Below are positions 1-7,033 of a stretch of 64,000 bases of DNA, piece by piece; the stretch's first letter is position 1; each line of letters opens with the position of its first letter. The notes beneath the pieces are model-generated. The model saw only the letters and a list, made by a program, of their open reading frames with translations. It had not been told where the DNA came from and made no database searches. The DNA is from CAYVBE01 sp964572825 (lineage in GTDB: Bacteria > Planctomycetota > Brocadiia > SM23-32). The stretch spans positions 1 through 64,000 of the forward strand of contig CAZNGS010000016.1 of assembly GCA_964572825.1 (NCBI GenBank), given 5' to 3'. A program made the position numbers and the translations under genes.

Positions 1-325
1 CTGCCACCAAGCCGAAGTCGAGCTCTTGGGGTTCCAGCTCGAACTCCGGCAGTACTTTGCCCTGGAGGAGCACTGAAACCTGCCTGTCGGAGGGATTGTT
101 GCTCTCGATCACTACGTACCGCGTAAACTCCCCCACCACGTCGAGGGCCTCGTATTTCACCTCCAGCGTCGCCGTGCCTCCCGGCGGGACGCGCCTCTCC
201 TCCATCGCCACGTCCATGCAGGTCTCGCAACGGGGCCGGACGTCGGAGACGACCAGCGTGCCGTCCCTTTCGTTGCGGAGGATGTAGCTGACCTCCACGG
301 TTTCCCCCTCTCTGATCTCGCCCAC
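1..325 (-). CDS. DUF1573 family protein, C-terminus cut by window edge
   Basis: The minus strand reads open from a GTG at 325 to the window edge. The translation has the pattern of a DUF1573 domain: VGEIREGETVEVSY, a short strand with RPRCETC, then a VPPGGTATLEVKY segment, VVIESNNPSDRQ and LLQGKVLPEFELEP. The second strand set (LDFGLVA) begins a further immunoglobulin-like repeat that leaves the window. These proteins are common in Planctomycetota and Bacteroidetes and are usually exported, but no signal peptide is visible. An in-frame TAG lies four codons upstream of the GTG (337-335), where homologues normally continue with an N-terminal segment. Either the GTG starts a short cytoplasmic form or the 5' end has been lost. 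The family is secure; function is unknown. Confidence 0.7.
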   Translation of the reverse strand, partial: MGEIREGETVEVSYILRNERDGTLVVSDVRPRCETCMDVAMEERRVPPGGTATLEVKYEALDVVGEFTRYVVIESNNPSDRQVSVLLQGKVLPEFELEPQELDFGLVA

Positions 326-524
326 GTCGTGCCTCTATTTGTCAATCGCGGGTCGGGGTAGAGATCCACCGAACAGACTGGCCCTGTGGCGCATAGGGAA
401 AGATTCGCCAACTGGGGGTAACCGGTCTCGGCCCGGCATCTTCAAGGGAATACCCTAAGTCGCTTTATTTCCAGCAGATAGAACCCGCAAAAGACCCCTT
501 GACAATTCCCCCCGCGTCCCCTAT

Positions 525-658
525 CAGCCTGTTGAAAAACAGGTCACATCAGTGTCGTGGCGAAATATAAGGCTGGAAACGCTCTTTTGTGTAGCACAGG
601 CGCGCTCGCCTGTGAACTCTCAGCCGGGGGCGGCTGAGCTACATTTTTCAACAGGCTG
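525..658. repeat. 134-bp nested inverted-repeat (MITE/REP-like) element
   Basis: Perfect 15-bp terminal inverted repeats, CAGCCTGTTGAAAAA at 525-539 and its complement at 644-658, enclose further perfect inverted repeats: TGTAGC at 590-595 with GCTACA at 638-643, an 8-bp hairpin CACAGGCG/CGCCTGTG (595-614) and an 8-bp hairpin CTCAGCCG/CGGCTGAG (619-638). The whole can fold as a long stem carrying two side hairpins. It has no coding capacity. It sits in the 396-base gap between the DUF1573 gene and the small TPR-like gene. The rest of that gap shows only a TTGACA at 499-504 with a poor TATCAG partner 17 bases on, which overlaps the repeat. Confidence 0.75.
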
Positions 659-721
659 CTATGATGCGTGCGTAAGATGGAGGGGGAGGACGCCTATCCG
701 AAGGCGGGTGGAGGTGGCCTT

Positions 722-1054
722 ATGGCTCCAGAACTGAACAATCCCCCCGGGATGGCAGCCGCTGCGCTCGTAGCGGCCGTCTTCCTCGCCGCCGGCGTGT
801 GGCTCTACGTTCAGGGCAGCCGTGCCGCGCACCATACGAGGGCAGCCGAAAGTGGGACGGACGGCCGAGAGCTCGCAGCCTTCCCGGCGGCCGCACCGCA
901 GGAGTCCATCGCCAACAACATGGGCGTGGATTACGCTTCCCGAGGCAAGTACGAGAAGGCCGAGGAACTTCCTCCGCTCGCCGAGCACCTGCAACGTGCG
1001 CGGCGGGCGAGGCGCGCGGCGCGTTATTCGTCGAGGAGGTCCCGCACTTTCTGA
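722..1054 (+). CDS. Small membrane-anchored protein with one TPR-like motif, probably truncated
   Basis: The ATG at 722 has a GGAGG (710-714) seven bases upstream, which favours it over the in-frame GTG at 668. The 110-residue product has an N-terminal hydrophobic helix (about residues 11-30), then a linker, then NNMGVDYASRGKYEKAEEL, which matches the first helix pair of a tetratricopeptide repeat. After that the protein turns into an Arg-rich tail (QRARRARRAARYSSRRSRTF) with no further repeat. Its last 31 bases overlap the 3' end of the convergent histidine kinase gene. TPR proteins normally have several repeats, so this is probably a 3'-truncated gene running into unrelated sequence. Function cannot be assigned. 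Confidence 0.5.
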   Translation: MAPELNNPPGMAAAALVAAVFLAAGVWLYVQGSRAAHHTRAAESGTDGRELAAFPAAAPQESIANNMGVDYASRGKYEKAEELPPLAEHLQRARRARRAARYSSRRSRTF

Positions 1055-2568
1055 GCGAGCTCTTCGGCGGAGAACGGTTTGCGCATGAAGGGTGTGCCTT
1101 CGGCGATCTTGCCGCGCTGCACGATGACGCTGTCCGTGTAGCTGGACATGTAGAGCACCTTGAGCACCGGACTGGAGCTGCGGAGCCGGTCGTAGAGCTC
1201 GGCGCCGCTGCGGCCGGGCAGGATGACGTCGGTCAGCAGCAGGGCGAACTCGCCTCCGTGCTGGTGGAAGAGGTTCTCGGCCTCCTTGGGAGTGGCGGCG
1301 GCCACGACGGCGTAGCCCTTTTCGCGGAGGACGCGGGTTGCCAGTTCGCGCACGGATTGCTCGTCCTCCACGACCAGGACGCTTTCCTCGCCGCCGGCGG
1401 CCCCCTCCGCGCGGTCCTCGGTTTTGAACGGGCGGGCCTTCCCTTCGGTTCGGGGCAGGTAGAACTTGAAGGTTGTGCCTTCGCCCGGCTCGCTGTAGAC
1501 CCAGATGTTGCCCCCGTGCTGCTTGACGATTCCGTAGGCGGTGGGCAGTCCGAGGCCGCTGCCCCGGCCGGTGGGCTTGGTGGTGAAGAAGGGATCGAAG
1601 ATTCGCTCCTGGGTCTGGGGGTCCATGCCGCAGCCGGTGTCGGTGATGGCGGTCATGACGTAGGGGCCGGGCGTCACGCCGGTATGGGCGGAGGCGTATT
1701 CGTCGTCCAGCACGACGTTGTCGGTTTCGATGGTCAGCACGCCGCCCTCGGGCATGGCGTCGCGGGCGTTGAGGGCCAGGTTCATCAGCACCTGGGTTAT
1801 CTGGGCGGGGTCGGCGTGCACGTTGCCCAGATCGGGGGCGAAGCGGGTCTGCACCTCCACGTCTTCTCCCATGACGCTGGTCAGCATCTGGGTGACCTCT
1901 TCGATCAGCTCGTTCATGTCCAGCACGATGGGCTGGAGGGCCTGGCGTCGGCTGAAGGCCAGAAGCTGCTGGGTCAGAACGGCCGCGCGGTCGGCGAGCT
2001 TGCCGATCTTGCTGAGGTCCTCGTGGACGTGGCTGCCGGGCTCGAACTCGTCCAGCAGCAGGGAGACGTATCCGCTGATGCCGGTGAGGATGTTGTTGAA
2101 GTCGTGGGCCACGCCGCCGGCGAGCTGGCCGATGGCCTCCATTTTCTGGGACTGTCGCAGTTGCTCTTCGAGTTGCTTGCGGCGGGTTATGTCCTGCATG
2201 ACCGAGCGCATGCCGACGATTTTTCCGTCGCCGTCGGTCAGCAGGCGGTCCCGGATGAGGACGGGCAGTTTGCTGCCGTCCTTTTTGAGGTATGTTTGCT
2301 CGAAGCCCTGCCCTGCCGGTATGGCCCCGCTGATTTTGGCATGGAATGCGCTGCGGGCCTGATCCTTTTCGACCATAAAGTCCCAGGGATGGCGGCCCAG
2401 CATTTCCTCGGCGCTGTAGCCCAGCATTTCCAGCCCGGTTCGGTTGATGCGCGTGATGCTGCCCTCGGTGTCCAGTTCGTGGTAGCCGACGGGGGCTTCA
2501 TCGAATAGCTGGCGCATCCGTTTCTCGTTTTCCTGCAACATGCGTTGCGCGTTGTTGTTTTCGGTCAT
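1024..2568 (-). CDS. PAS-domain hybrid sensor histidine kinase with C-terminal receiver
   Basis: The 514-residue protein has no membrane segment. A PAS domain (about residues 14-128) is followed by a HisKA dimerisation domain with the phospho-accepting His155 in GGVAHDFNN, a HATPase domain with the N box (NLALNARDAM, about 263-272), the DTGCGM G1 box and the GSGLGL G2 box, and a receiver domain (about 396-512) with E401/D402, the phospho-acceptor Asp447 in LTDVILPG and Lys497. This is the layout of cytoplasmic hybrid kinases that autophosphorylate on His and pass the phosphate to their own Asp. No output domain or partner regulator is adjacent, so the signal and target are unknown. It is divergent from the CNNM genes and has its own promoter-like sequence. 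Confidence 0.95.
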   Translation of the reverse strand: MTENNNAQRMLQENEKRMRQLFDEAPVGYHELDTEGSITRINRTGLEMLGYSAEEMLGRHPWDFMVEKDQARSAFHAKISGAIPAGQGFEQTYLKKDGSKLPVLIRDRLLTDGDGKIVGMRSVMQDITRRKQLEEQLRQSQKMEAIGQLAGGVAHDFNNILTGISGYVSLLLDEFEPGSHVHEDLSKIGKLADRAAVLTQQLLAFSRRQALQPIVLDMNELIEEVTQMLTSVMGEDVEVQTRFAPDLGNVHADPAQITQVLMNLALNARDAMPEGGVLTIETDNVVLDDEYASAHTGVTPGPYVMTAITDTGCGMDPQTQERIFDPFFTTKPTGRGSGLGLPTAYGIVKQHGGNIWVYSEPGEGTTFKFYLPRTEGKARPFKTEDRAEGAAGGEESVLVVEDEQSVRELATRVLREKGYAVVAAATPKEAENLFHQHGGEFALLLTDVILPGRSGAELYDRLRSSSPVLKVLYMSSYTDSVIVQRGKIAEGTPFMRKPFSAEELAQKVRDLLDE

Positions 2569-2638
2569 GCCGCAGAGCCGCCGTCACGGGGATGGGATGT
2601 CATTTGCTTGTTCATTTCTCCGACCACAGGTGTGCTGC

Positions 2639-2668
2639 ATTGTACGCAATGCTGCGGGGCAGACTCAA
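2639..2668 (-). promoter_or_regulatory. Candidate sigma-70 promoter for the hybrid histidine kinase
   Basis: On the minus strand TTGAGT (2668-2663) and TACAAT (2644-2639) are separated by 18 bases and lie about 70 bases upstream of the kinase ATG. Match to consensus is moderate. No operator-like repeat is obvious. Confidence 0.45.
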
Positions 2669-2736
2669 GAATTGATGCCAGCTTCCTTTTCGGCCCGGCT
2701 CCGCCGCAGTCGTGGCGGCGCGGGCCGGCTTGACTT

Positions 2737-4107
2737 GTGTCGGCCGCTTGCGTATTGTCTAGACAGGACGGGCGAGGCGCTACGACCCGCCCGGTCTCCC
2801 TTCCGGTCTTGGCGAGAAGCGCAAACTTGTCGGGCGAGCTGCCACACTTGTTTCTCCGCTCGATCACGCTGCTGGTGACGTTCGTGCTGTCCGCGTTCTT
2901 CAGCGGCTCGGAGACGGCTCTTTTTTCGTTTCAACCACACGAACTCAGCCGTATGCGGGAAGGCAGCCGGCTGGATCGGATGGTGGCCGGGCTTCGCGAT
3001 AGGCCGAAACGGCTGCTTACCACTGTGCTGTTCGGCAACATGGTGGTTAACGTAGTGTTCTTCAGCGTGTCGTACCTTATGGCGCTCGACCTGCGGCCGC
3101 GGGTCGGGGGGGCCGGCACTTTCGTCCTCAGCGTCGGGGCGCTGCTGGCCATTGTGGTGGGGGGTGAGGTGATGCCCAAGAGCTTTGCTGTGATGTTCTA
3201 TCGCCCGATGGGGCGGATTGTTGCGCTGCCGCTTTACCTGCTTCAAAAGGCGTTGGTGCCGGTGATCCTGCCCCTGAGCAAACTGGCGGACTTTGCCGCC
3301 TCTGTGGTGGGTGGGGGCGGAGGGCGCCGCCTGCGCTCGGAAGAGTTGCAGATGCTCGTCAGTTTGGGCGCGAGACAGGGGGTGCTGGAGGCGGGCGCCG
3401 GCAGAATGATCTCCGAGGTCATCCGGCTCTCGGGCGTGCGCATACGCGAGTTGATGGTGCCCCGGGTGGACATGGTTTGTTTCAACCTGCAGGACCCTGA
3501 ACCGGAGCTGCGGCGGCTTTTCCGCCGGGAGAAACTCACCACCATCCCGGTCTATGACGGGGAGCTGGACAATATGCGAGGCGTGATCCATATCAAGGAT
3601 GTGCTGTTCCGCGACGCCGGGCAGAGCCTGCAGGAGGTGGTGCGTCCCATCGCTTTCCTGCCCGAGACCGCCACCGTGGAGGAGGCGTTGCGGCAGTGCC
3701 GAAAAAAGGCATCCAAAACGGCCTTCGTGGTGGACGAATACGGCTCCGTCGAGGGTCTGATAACGGTGGAGGATCTGCTGGAGGAGATTGTGGGGGAGAT
3801 CGGGGACGAGTACGACGTCCGCGGCCGACCCGACGTGGCGGTGACTTCAGACGGGCAACTCCGCATGCGCGGCGGCCTGCCGCTGCGGGACTGGGAGGAA
3901 CTGTTCGGCATCGCCTTGCCAGAGGCGGATGTGGACACGGTGGGCGGCCTGGTGATGGCGCTGTTGGACAGGGTGCCCAGGCAGGGGGACTCCGTGCGTT
4001 GCCGGGGAGTGCAGTTCACCGTCGAGTCGGTATCCGGCCGCCGGGTAGAGTCCCTGCGGGCCAGCTTTCTAAGCGAGGAGTCGGGTGACGGGCACGAGAA
4101 TCGCTAA
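2737..4107 (+). CDS. CNNM/CBS-pair membrane protein (HlyC/CorC family), first of tandem pair
   Basis: This is a 456-residue integral membrane protein. The N-terminal CNNM transmembrane domain carries the family hallmark SAFFSGSETALFSFQ and the GNMVVNVVFF and GGEVMPKSFAV segments. Two CBS domains follow (from VPRVDMV through ITVEDLLEEIVGEIGDEYD), then a C-terminal CorC/HlyC domain (about residues 375-445). Family members are implicated in Mg2+/Co2+ transport or tolerance, with adenosine nucleotides binding the CBS pair. The true start is uncertain: the GTG at 2737 adds a long hydrophilic leader, and translation may begin nearer the first membrane helix (around 2850). The gene overlaps the next one by 23 bases, so the two are probably co-translated. 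Confidence 0.88.
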   Translation: MSAACVLSRQDGRGATTRPVSLPVLARSANLSGELPHLFLRSITLLVTFVLSAFFSGSETALFSFQPHELSRMREGSRLDRMVAGLRDRPKRLLTTVLFGNMVVNVVFFSVSYLMALDLRPRVGGAGTFVLSVGALLAIVVGGEVMPKSFAVMFYRPMGRIVALPLYLLQKALVPVILPLSKLADFAASVVGGGGGRRLRSEELQMLVSLGARQGVLEAGAGRMISEVIRLSGVRIRELMVPRVDMVCFNLQDPEPELRRLFRREKLTTIPVYDGELDNMRGVIHIKDVLFRDAGQSLQEVVRPIAFLPETATVEEALRQCRKKASKTAFVVDEYGSVEGLITVEDLLEEIVGEIGDEYDVRGRPDVAVTSDGQLRMRGGLPLRDWEELFGIALPEADVDTVGGLVMALLDRVPRQGDSVRCRGVQFTVESVSGRRVESLRASFLSEESGDGHENR

Positions 4108-5068
4108 CATGACACTGCTGGTGGGGGCGGTACTGATGTCCGCCTTCTACAGCGGCAGCGAAACGGGTTTCTACTGCCTGAACCGTCTGCGCGTGTGGGT
4201 GCAGGCGGAACGAGGCGGCCGTGTGGCCCGGGTCTTGAGGACGTTCATCCGGCACCCCGGTGCGACGATCAGCACCATCCTGGTGGGCAACAACATCGCC
4301 AACTATGCCGCCACGGTCCTTTGCACCGAGCAACTGCGCCACACGGCGCTGGGCCACAGGCCGGATTTCTACAGCAGCCTCATTCTGCCGCCCGTTCTGT
4401 TGATCTTCGCCGAGGTCATCCCCAAGTCGCTTTTCCAGCATCACGCCGACCGGCTGATGTACGGCGCGGTCTGGCCGCTGCGTGTCTCCTCATGGGTGTT
4501 TTATCCGGCGGCGTGGCTGCTGCGGATGGTCAGCCGGATTCCCCACCTGCTGGCGTCGGGACGCGCCGAATCTCGCCCGTCCATCGTATCGGTCGACAGC
4601 TTCCGGTTCTACCTGACCCAGGGGGCGGCGCATGGGGTGCTCTCTTCTTACCAGCGGAGCATGGCGGAGAACATACTGCGCCTGGGCTCGACGCCGGTCT
4701 CGGCCGCCCTCACGCCGCTGGACCGGGTGGTCATGGTGTCGCACGACGCGTCTTTCGAGGAGTTGCGGGATGTCCTGGGCGGGCACCGCTACAGCCGTGT
4801 TCCGGTCTGGCGGTCGTCCCGCCAGCAGATTGTGGGCGTGGTCAACGTGATCGACGTTGCCTCCGCTGAGGGGGAATCTTCGGCATCGGAGCTGATGCGG
4901 GAGGTCCTTTTGCTGGAGGAGCACACGTCGGTGGCCGAGGCCCTGGGCCGGCTGCGGCGCGCCAAGCAGCAGTTCGCGGTGGTTCTGGACGCCGACGACC
5001 GGGCGGTCGGGGTGATTACGGTCAAGGACCTGGTCGAGGAGATCGTGGGTGAATTGGAGGCGTGGTGA
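4085..5068 (+). CDS. CNNM/CBS-pair membrane protein, second of tandem pair
   Basis: This 327-residue paralogue of the preceding protein has the signature MSAFYSGSETGFY, VGNNIANYAAT and AEVIPKSLFQ in the CNNM membrane domain and a CBS pair ending in VGVITVKDLVEEIVGELEAW. It stops straight after the CBS pair, without the C-terminal CorC/HlyC domain of its partner, so the two are unequal. The chosen GTG at 4085 has GAGGAG just upstream inside the previous gene; the ATG at 4109 is an alternative. A heteromeric membrane complex of the two proteins is plausible from the coupling and asymmetry but is only an inference. The dsbD start lies one base after the stop codon. Confidence 0.88.
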   Translation: MTGTRIANMTLLVGAVLMSAFYSGSETGFYCLNRLRVWVQAERGGRVARVLRTFIRHPGATISTILVGNNIANYAATVLCTEQLRHTALGHRPDFYSSLILPPVLLIFAEVIPKSLFQHHADRLMYGAVWPLRVSSWVFYPAAWLLRMVSRIPHLLASGRAESRPSIVSVDSFRFYLTQGAAHGVLSSYQRSMAENILRLGSTPVSAALTPLDRVVMVSHDASFEELRDVLGGHRYSRVPVWRSSRQQIVGVVNVIDVASAEGESSASELMREVLLLEEHTSVAEALGRLRRAKQQFAVVLDADDRAVGVITVKDLVEEIVGELEAW

Positions 5069-5069
5069 C

Positions 5070-6863
5070 ATGGTGAGAGGAGCGGTTCTGTGGCTGGCCG
5101 GCCTGGCGGTTTTCGTGGGGGCGGCCGAGCTGTTCGCGGCGGACGAAGATGTGGTTACGCTCCGGGCACGGTTGGAGGCGGACGCTCGCCCCGCCGGGGG
5201 GCGCGCGGTGGTGCACCTGGACTTTTCCAGCAGCCCGGAAGCCTACGTCCGCGCGGCGGGCCTGCAGGTCCGACTGGCGGGCACCGAGGGCATCGAGGGG
5301 GTAGAGGTGGGCGAGCCCGAGCTGCCTCCGACCAGCACGAAGTATGACGAGTTCCTCAAGCAGGAGATCGAGTATTTCGACGGCGACTTTACGGTGGAGG
5401 CACCCCTGTGGATCGGGCCGGACGTGTCGCCGGGGGACTACGACCTGACGCTGGAGGTGCAGTACCTGGTCTGCGGCGAGGACTACTGTCGCATGGAGGT
5501 GAAGGAGCCGACCGTCGCCCTGACCGTGCTGGAGGCGGCGGAGGGGAGCGCCGGGGCCGAGGCGCCGCCGGCGGGGACCGAGGCCGAGCCGCTCCCCGAG
5601 GTGCAGGCGCTGGAGGAGACGACCTCTCGGTTTGCGCAGAGGGGCGCGCTGGTTGCCGTGCTGCTGGCCTACGTTGCCGGCCTGGGGCTGTGCCTGACCC
5701 CGTGTGTCTATCCGCTCATCCCCGTCACCATCAGCCTGGTGGGGGCGACTTCCGGCCGCAGCAGGACGGGCGGCCTGGTCCGCTCCCTGGTGTATGTCCT
5801 GGGCATCTCGGTGACCTACTCGGCGGTGGGGCTGGTGGCGGCCTTTACCGGCGGGATGTTCGGCGGCATCATGCAGCATCCGGCGGTCTACCTGGCCCTG
5901 GCGGTTATCTTCGTCCTTCTGTCGGGGGCCATGTTCGACCTGTACAGTTTCGATCTGGCCTCCGCGAAACTGCAGCAGTGGCAGGCGCGTCTTCAGGGCA
6001 AGGCCGGCCTGCTGGGCATCGGATTGATCGGCGTGCTCTCGGGGGCGGCCGCGACGGCGTGCGCGGCGCCCATCATTACAGCCATCTTCGTCTACGTGGG
6101 CCAGAGGGGCAGCGTTCTGCTGGGTTTCGCCATGTTCTTTGCGCTGGCATGGGGACTGGGGACGCCGCTGGTCATCGTGGGCACGTTCACCGGATTGTTG
6201 AAGTCCCTGCCCAAATCGGGCGAATGGCTGGTGAGGGTCAAGCACGTATTCGGGCTGGCGCTGCTGGGGGTGGCGGTGTATTTCGTGGGACGCAGCCGGC
6301 TGGTGCCGCCCGCGTACTATGAGTTGTTCGTGGGAGGTTTTCTGCTGTGCGCGGGCGTCTTCGTGGGGGCTTTTGACGTGCTCTCGCGCCGGTCCGCGTG
6401 GTGGCCGCGGCTGAAGAAGGGGGCCGGACTCCTGCTGGTGGTTGGGGCGGCCGGTTTCTTCCTGTCGGCGGCGGGGGGTGTGGTGCCGGCCGGCGGAGAG
6501 CAGCCGGGCGCGGAACGCGTGCGGTGGCTCGAGTCCGAGCAGGCGGCCCTGGCGCGGGCCGAACGCGAGGGTAAACCCCTGTTGCTGGACTTCTGGGCGG
6601 ACTGGTGTCCTTCCTGCATTCGCATGCTGGAGGAGACCTTCCAGGACCCCCGGGTGGTGGAGGAGTGCGAGCGGTTCATCTGCGCGAAGCTGGACCTGAG
6701 CGATACCGACACGCCCGAGGCGGTTCGCCTGCGGCGGAAGTACGACGTCCGGGCGGTGCCGCTGGTGGTGTTCATAACGCCGGACGGCGAGCGGCAGTCC
6801 CACGCCGAGTACATCGGGCCGGAACGGATGCTGAGGCTGATGCGGTCCGTGGACGGCGGCTGA
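5070..6863 (+). CDS. dsbD: Thiol:disulfide interchange protein DsbD
   Basis: The 597-residue protein passes electrons from cytoplasmic thioredoxin through the membrane to periplasmic thiol partners. The ATG at 5070 is preceded by GGAGG and opens a signal peptide (residues 1-24). The N-terminal immunoglobulin-like domain carries the Cys pair C135/C140 (CGEDYC). The membrane core has about eight helices with CLTPCVYPLIP (C208, C212) and TACAAPII (C331). A C-terminal thioredoxin-like domain has CPSC at 513-516 in FWADWCPSC. All three redox centres are present, so it should be functional. It follows the CNNM pair by one base and is probably in the same transcript. A c-type heme protein at about 18 kb could be one client, since heme attachment needs reduced cysteines; that link is inference. 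Confidence 0.95.
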   Translation: MVRGAVLWLAGLAVFVGAAELFAADEDVVTLRARLEADARPAGGRAVVHLDFSSSPEAYVRAAGLQVRLAGTEGIEGVEVGEPELPPTSTKYDEFLKQEIEYFDGDFTVEAPLWIGPDVSPGDYDLTLEVQYLVCGEDYCRMEVKEPTVALTVLEAAEGSAGAEAPPAGTEAEPLPEVQALEETTSRFAQRGALVAVLLAYVAGLGLCLTPCVYPLIPVTISLVGATSGRSRTGGLVRSLVYVLGISVTYSAVGLVAAFTGGMFGGIMQHPAVYLALAVIFVLLSGAMFDLYSFDLASAKLQQWQARLQGKAGLLGIGLIGVLSGAAATACAAPIITAIFVYVGQRGSVLLGFAMFFALAWGLGTPLVIVGTFTGLLKSLPKSGEWLVRVKHVFGLALLGVAVYFVGRSRLVPPAYYELFVGGFLLCAGVFVGAFDVLSRRSAWWPRLKKGAGLLLVVGAAGFFLSAAGGVVPAGGEQPGAERVRWLESEQAALARAEREGKPLLLDFWADWCPSCIRMLEETFQDPRVVEECERFICAKLDLSDTDTPEAVRLRRKYDVRAVPLVVFITPDGERQSHAEYIGPERMLRLMRSVDGG

Positions 6864-6872
6864 AAGTATAAT

Positions 6873-6901
6873 TTGCGTTGGGCGGGCATTTTGCGTATAA
6901 T
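6873..6901 (+). promoter_or_regulatory. Sigma-70 promoter for the EF-G paralogue
   Basis: TTGCGT (6873-6878) and a perfect TATAAT (6896-6901) are separated by exactly 17 bases, starting ten bases after the dsbD stop. This predicts a leader of about 125 bases before the EF-G ATG. A second TATAAT at 6867-6872 has no partner at the right distance. Confidence 0.75.
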
Positions 6902-7033
6902 GATGGTTCCTACCTGCGGCCCGTTCATCGGGCGGGGGATCCTGGTTCCACCTGGATTGTGTGTGTTGCGCCCGGAGTCGGCCCCTCCCGGCGCCGGCGG
7001 TGTCCGTGTCTCTTTGAACAGCTCAACAGAACT

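Noticed and set aside
499..527. Sigma-70 promoter for the TPR-like gene
   Set aside because: TTGACA is perfect, but the -10 (TATCAG) is poor, lies in the repeat arm and is almost 200 bases from the start codon.
799..2508. A 569-codon open frame antisense to the histidine kinase
   Set aside because: It mirrors a well-conserved kinase gene in GC-rich DNA, has no family motif and lacks a ribosome site.
5022..6803. A 593-codon open frame antisense to dsbD
   Set aside because: Low-complexity Arg/His/Gln composition typical of GC-rich shadow frames, opposite a gene with complete DsbD motifs.
6878..7033. A 52-residue N-terminal extension of the EF-G paralogue
   Set aside because: It begins at the promoter, has no EF-G homology, and the ATG at 7034 gives the standard start.
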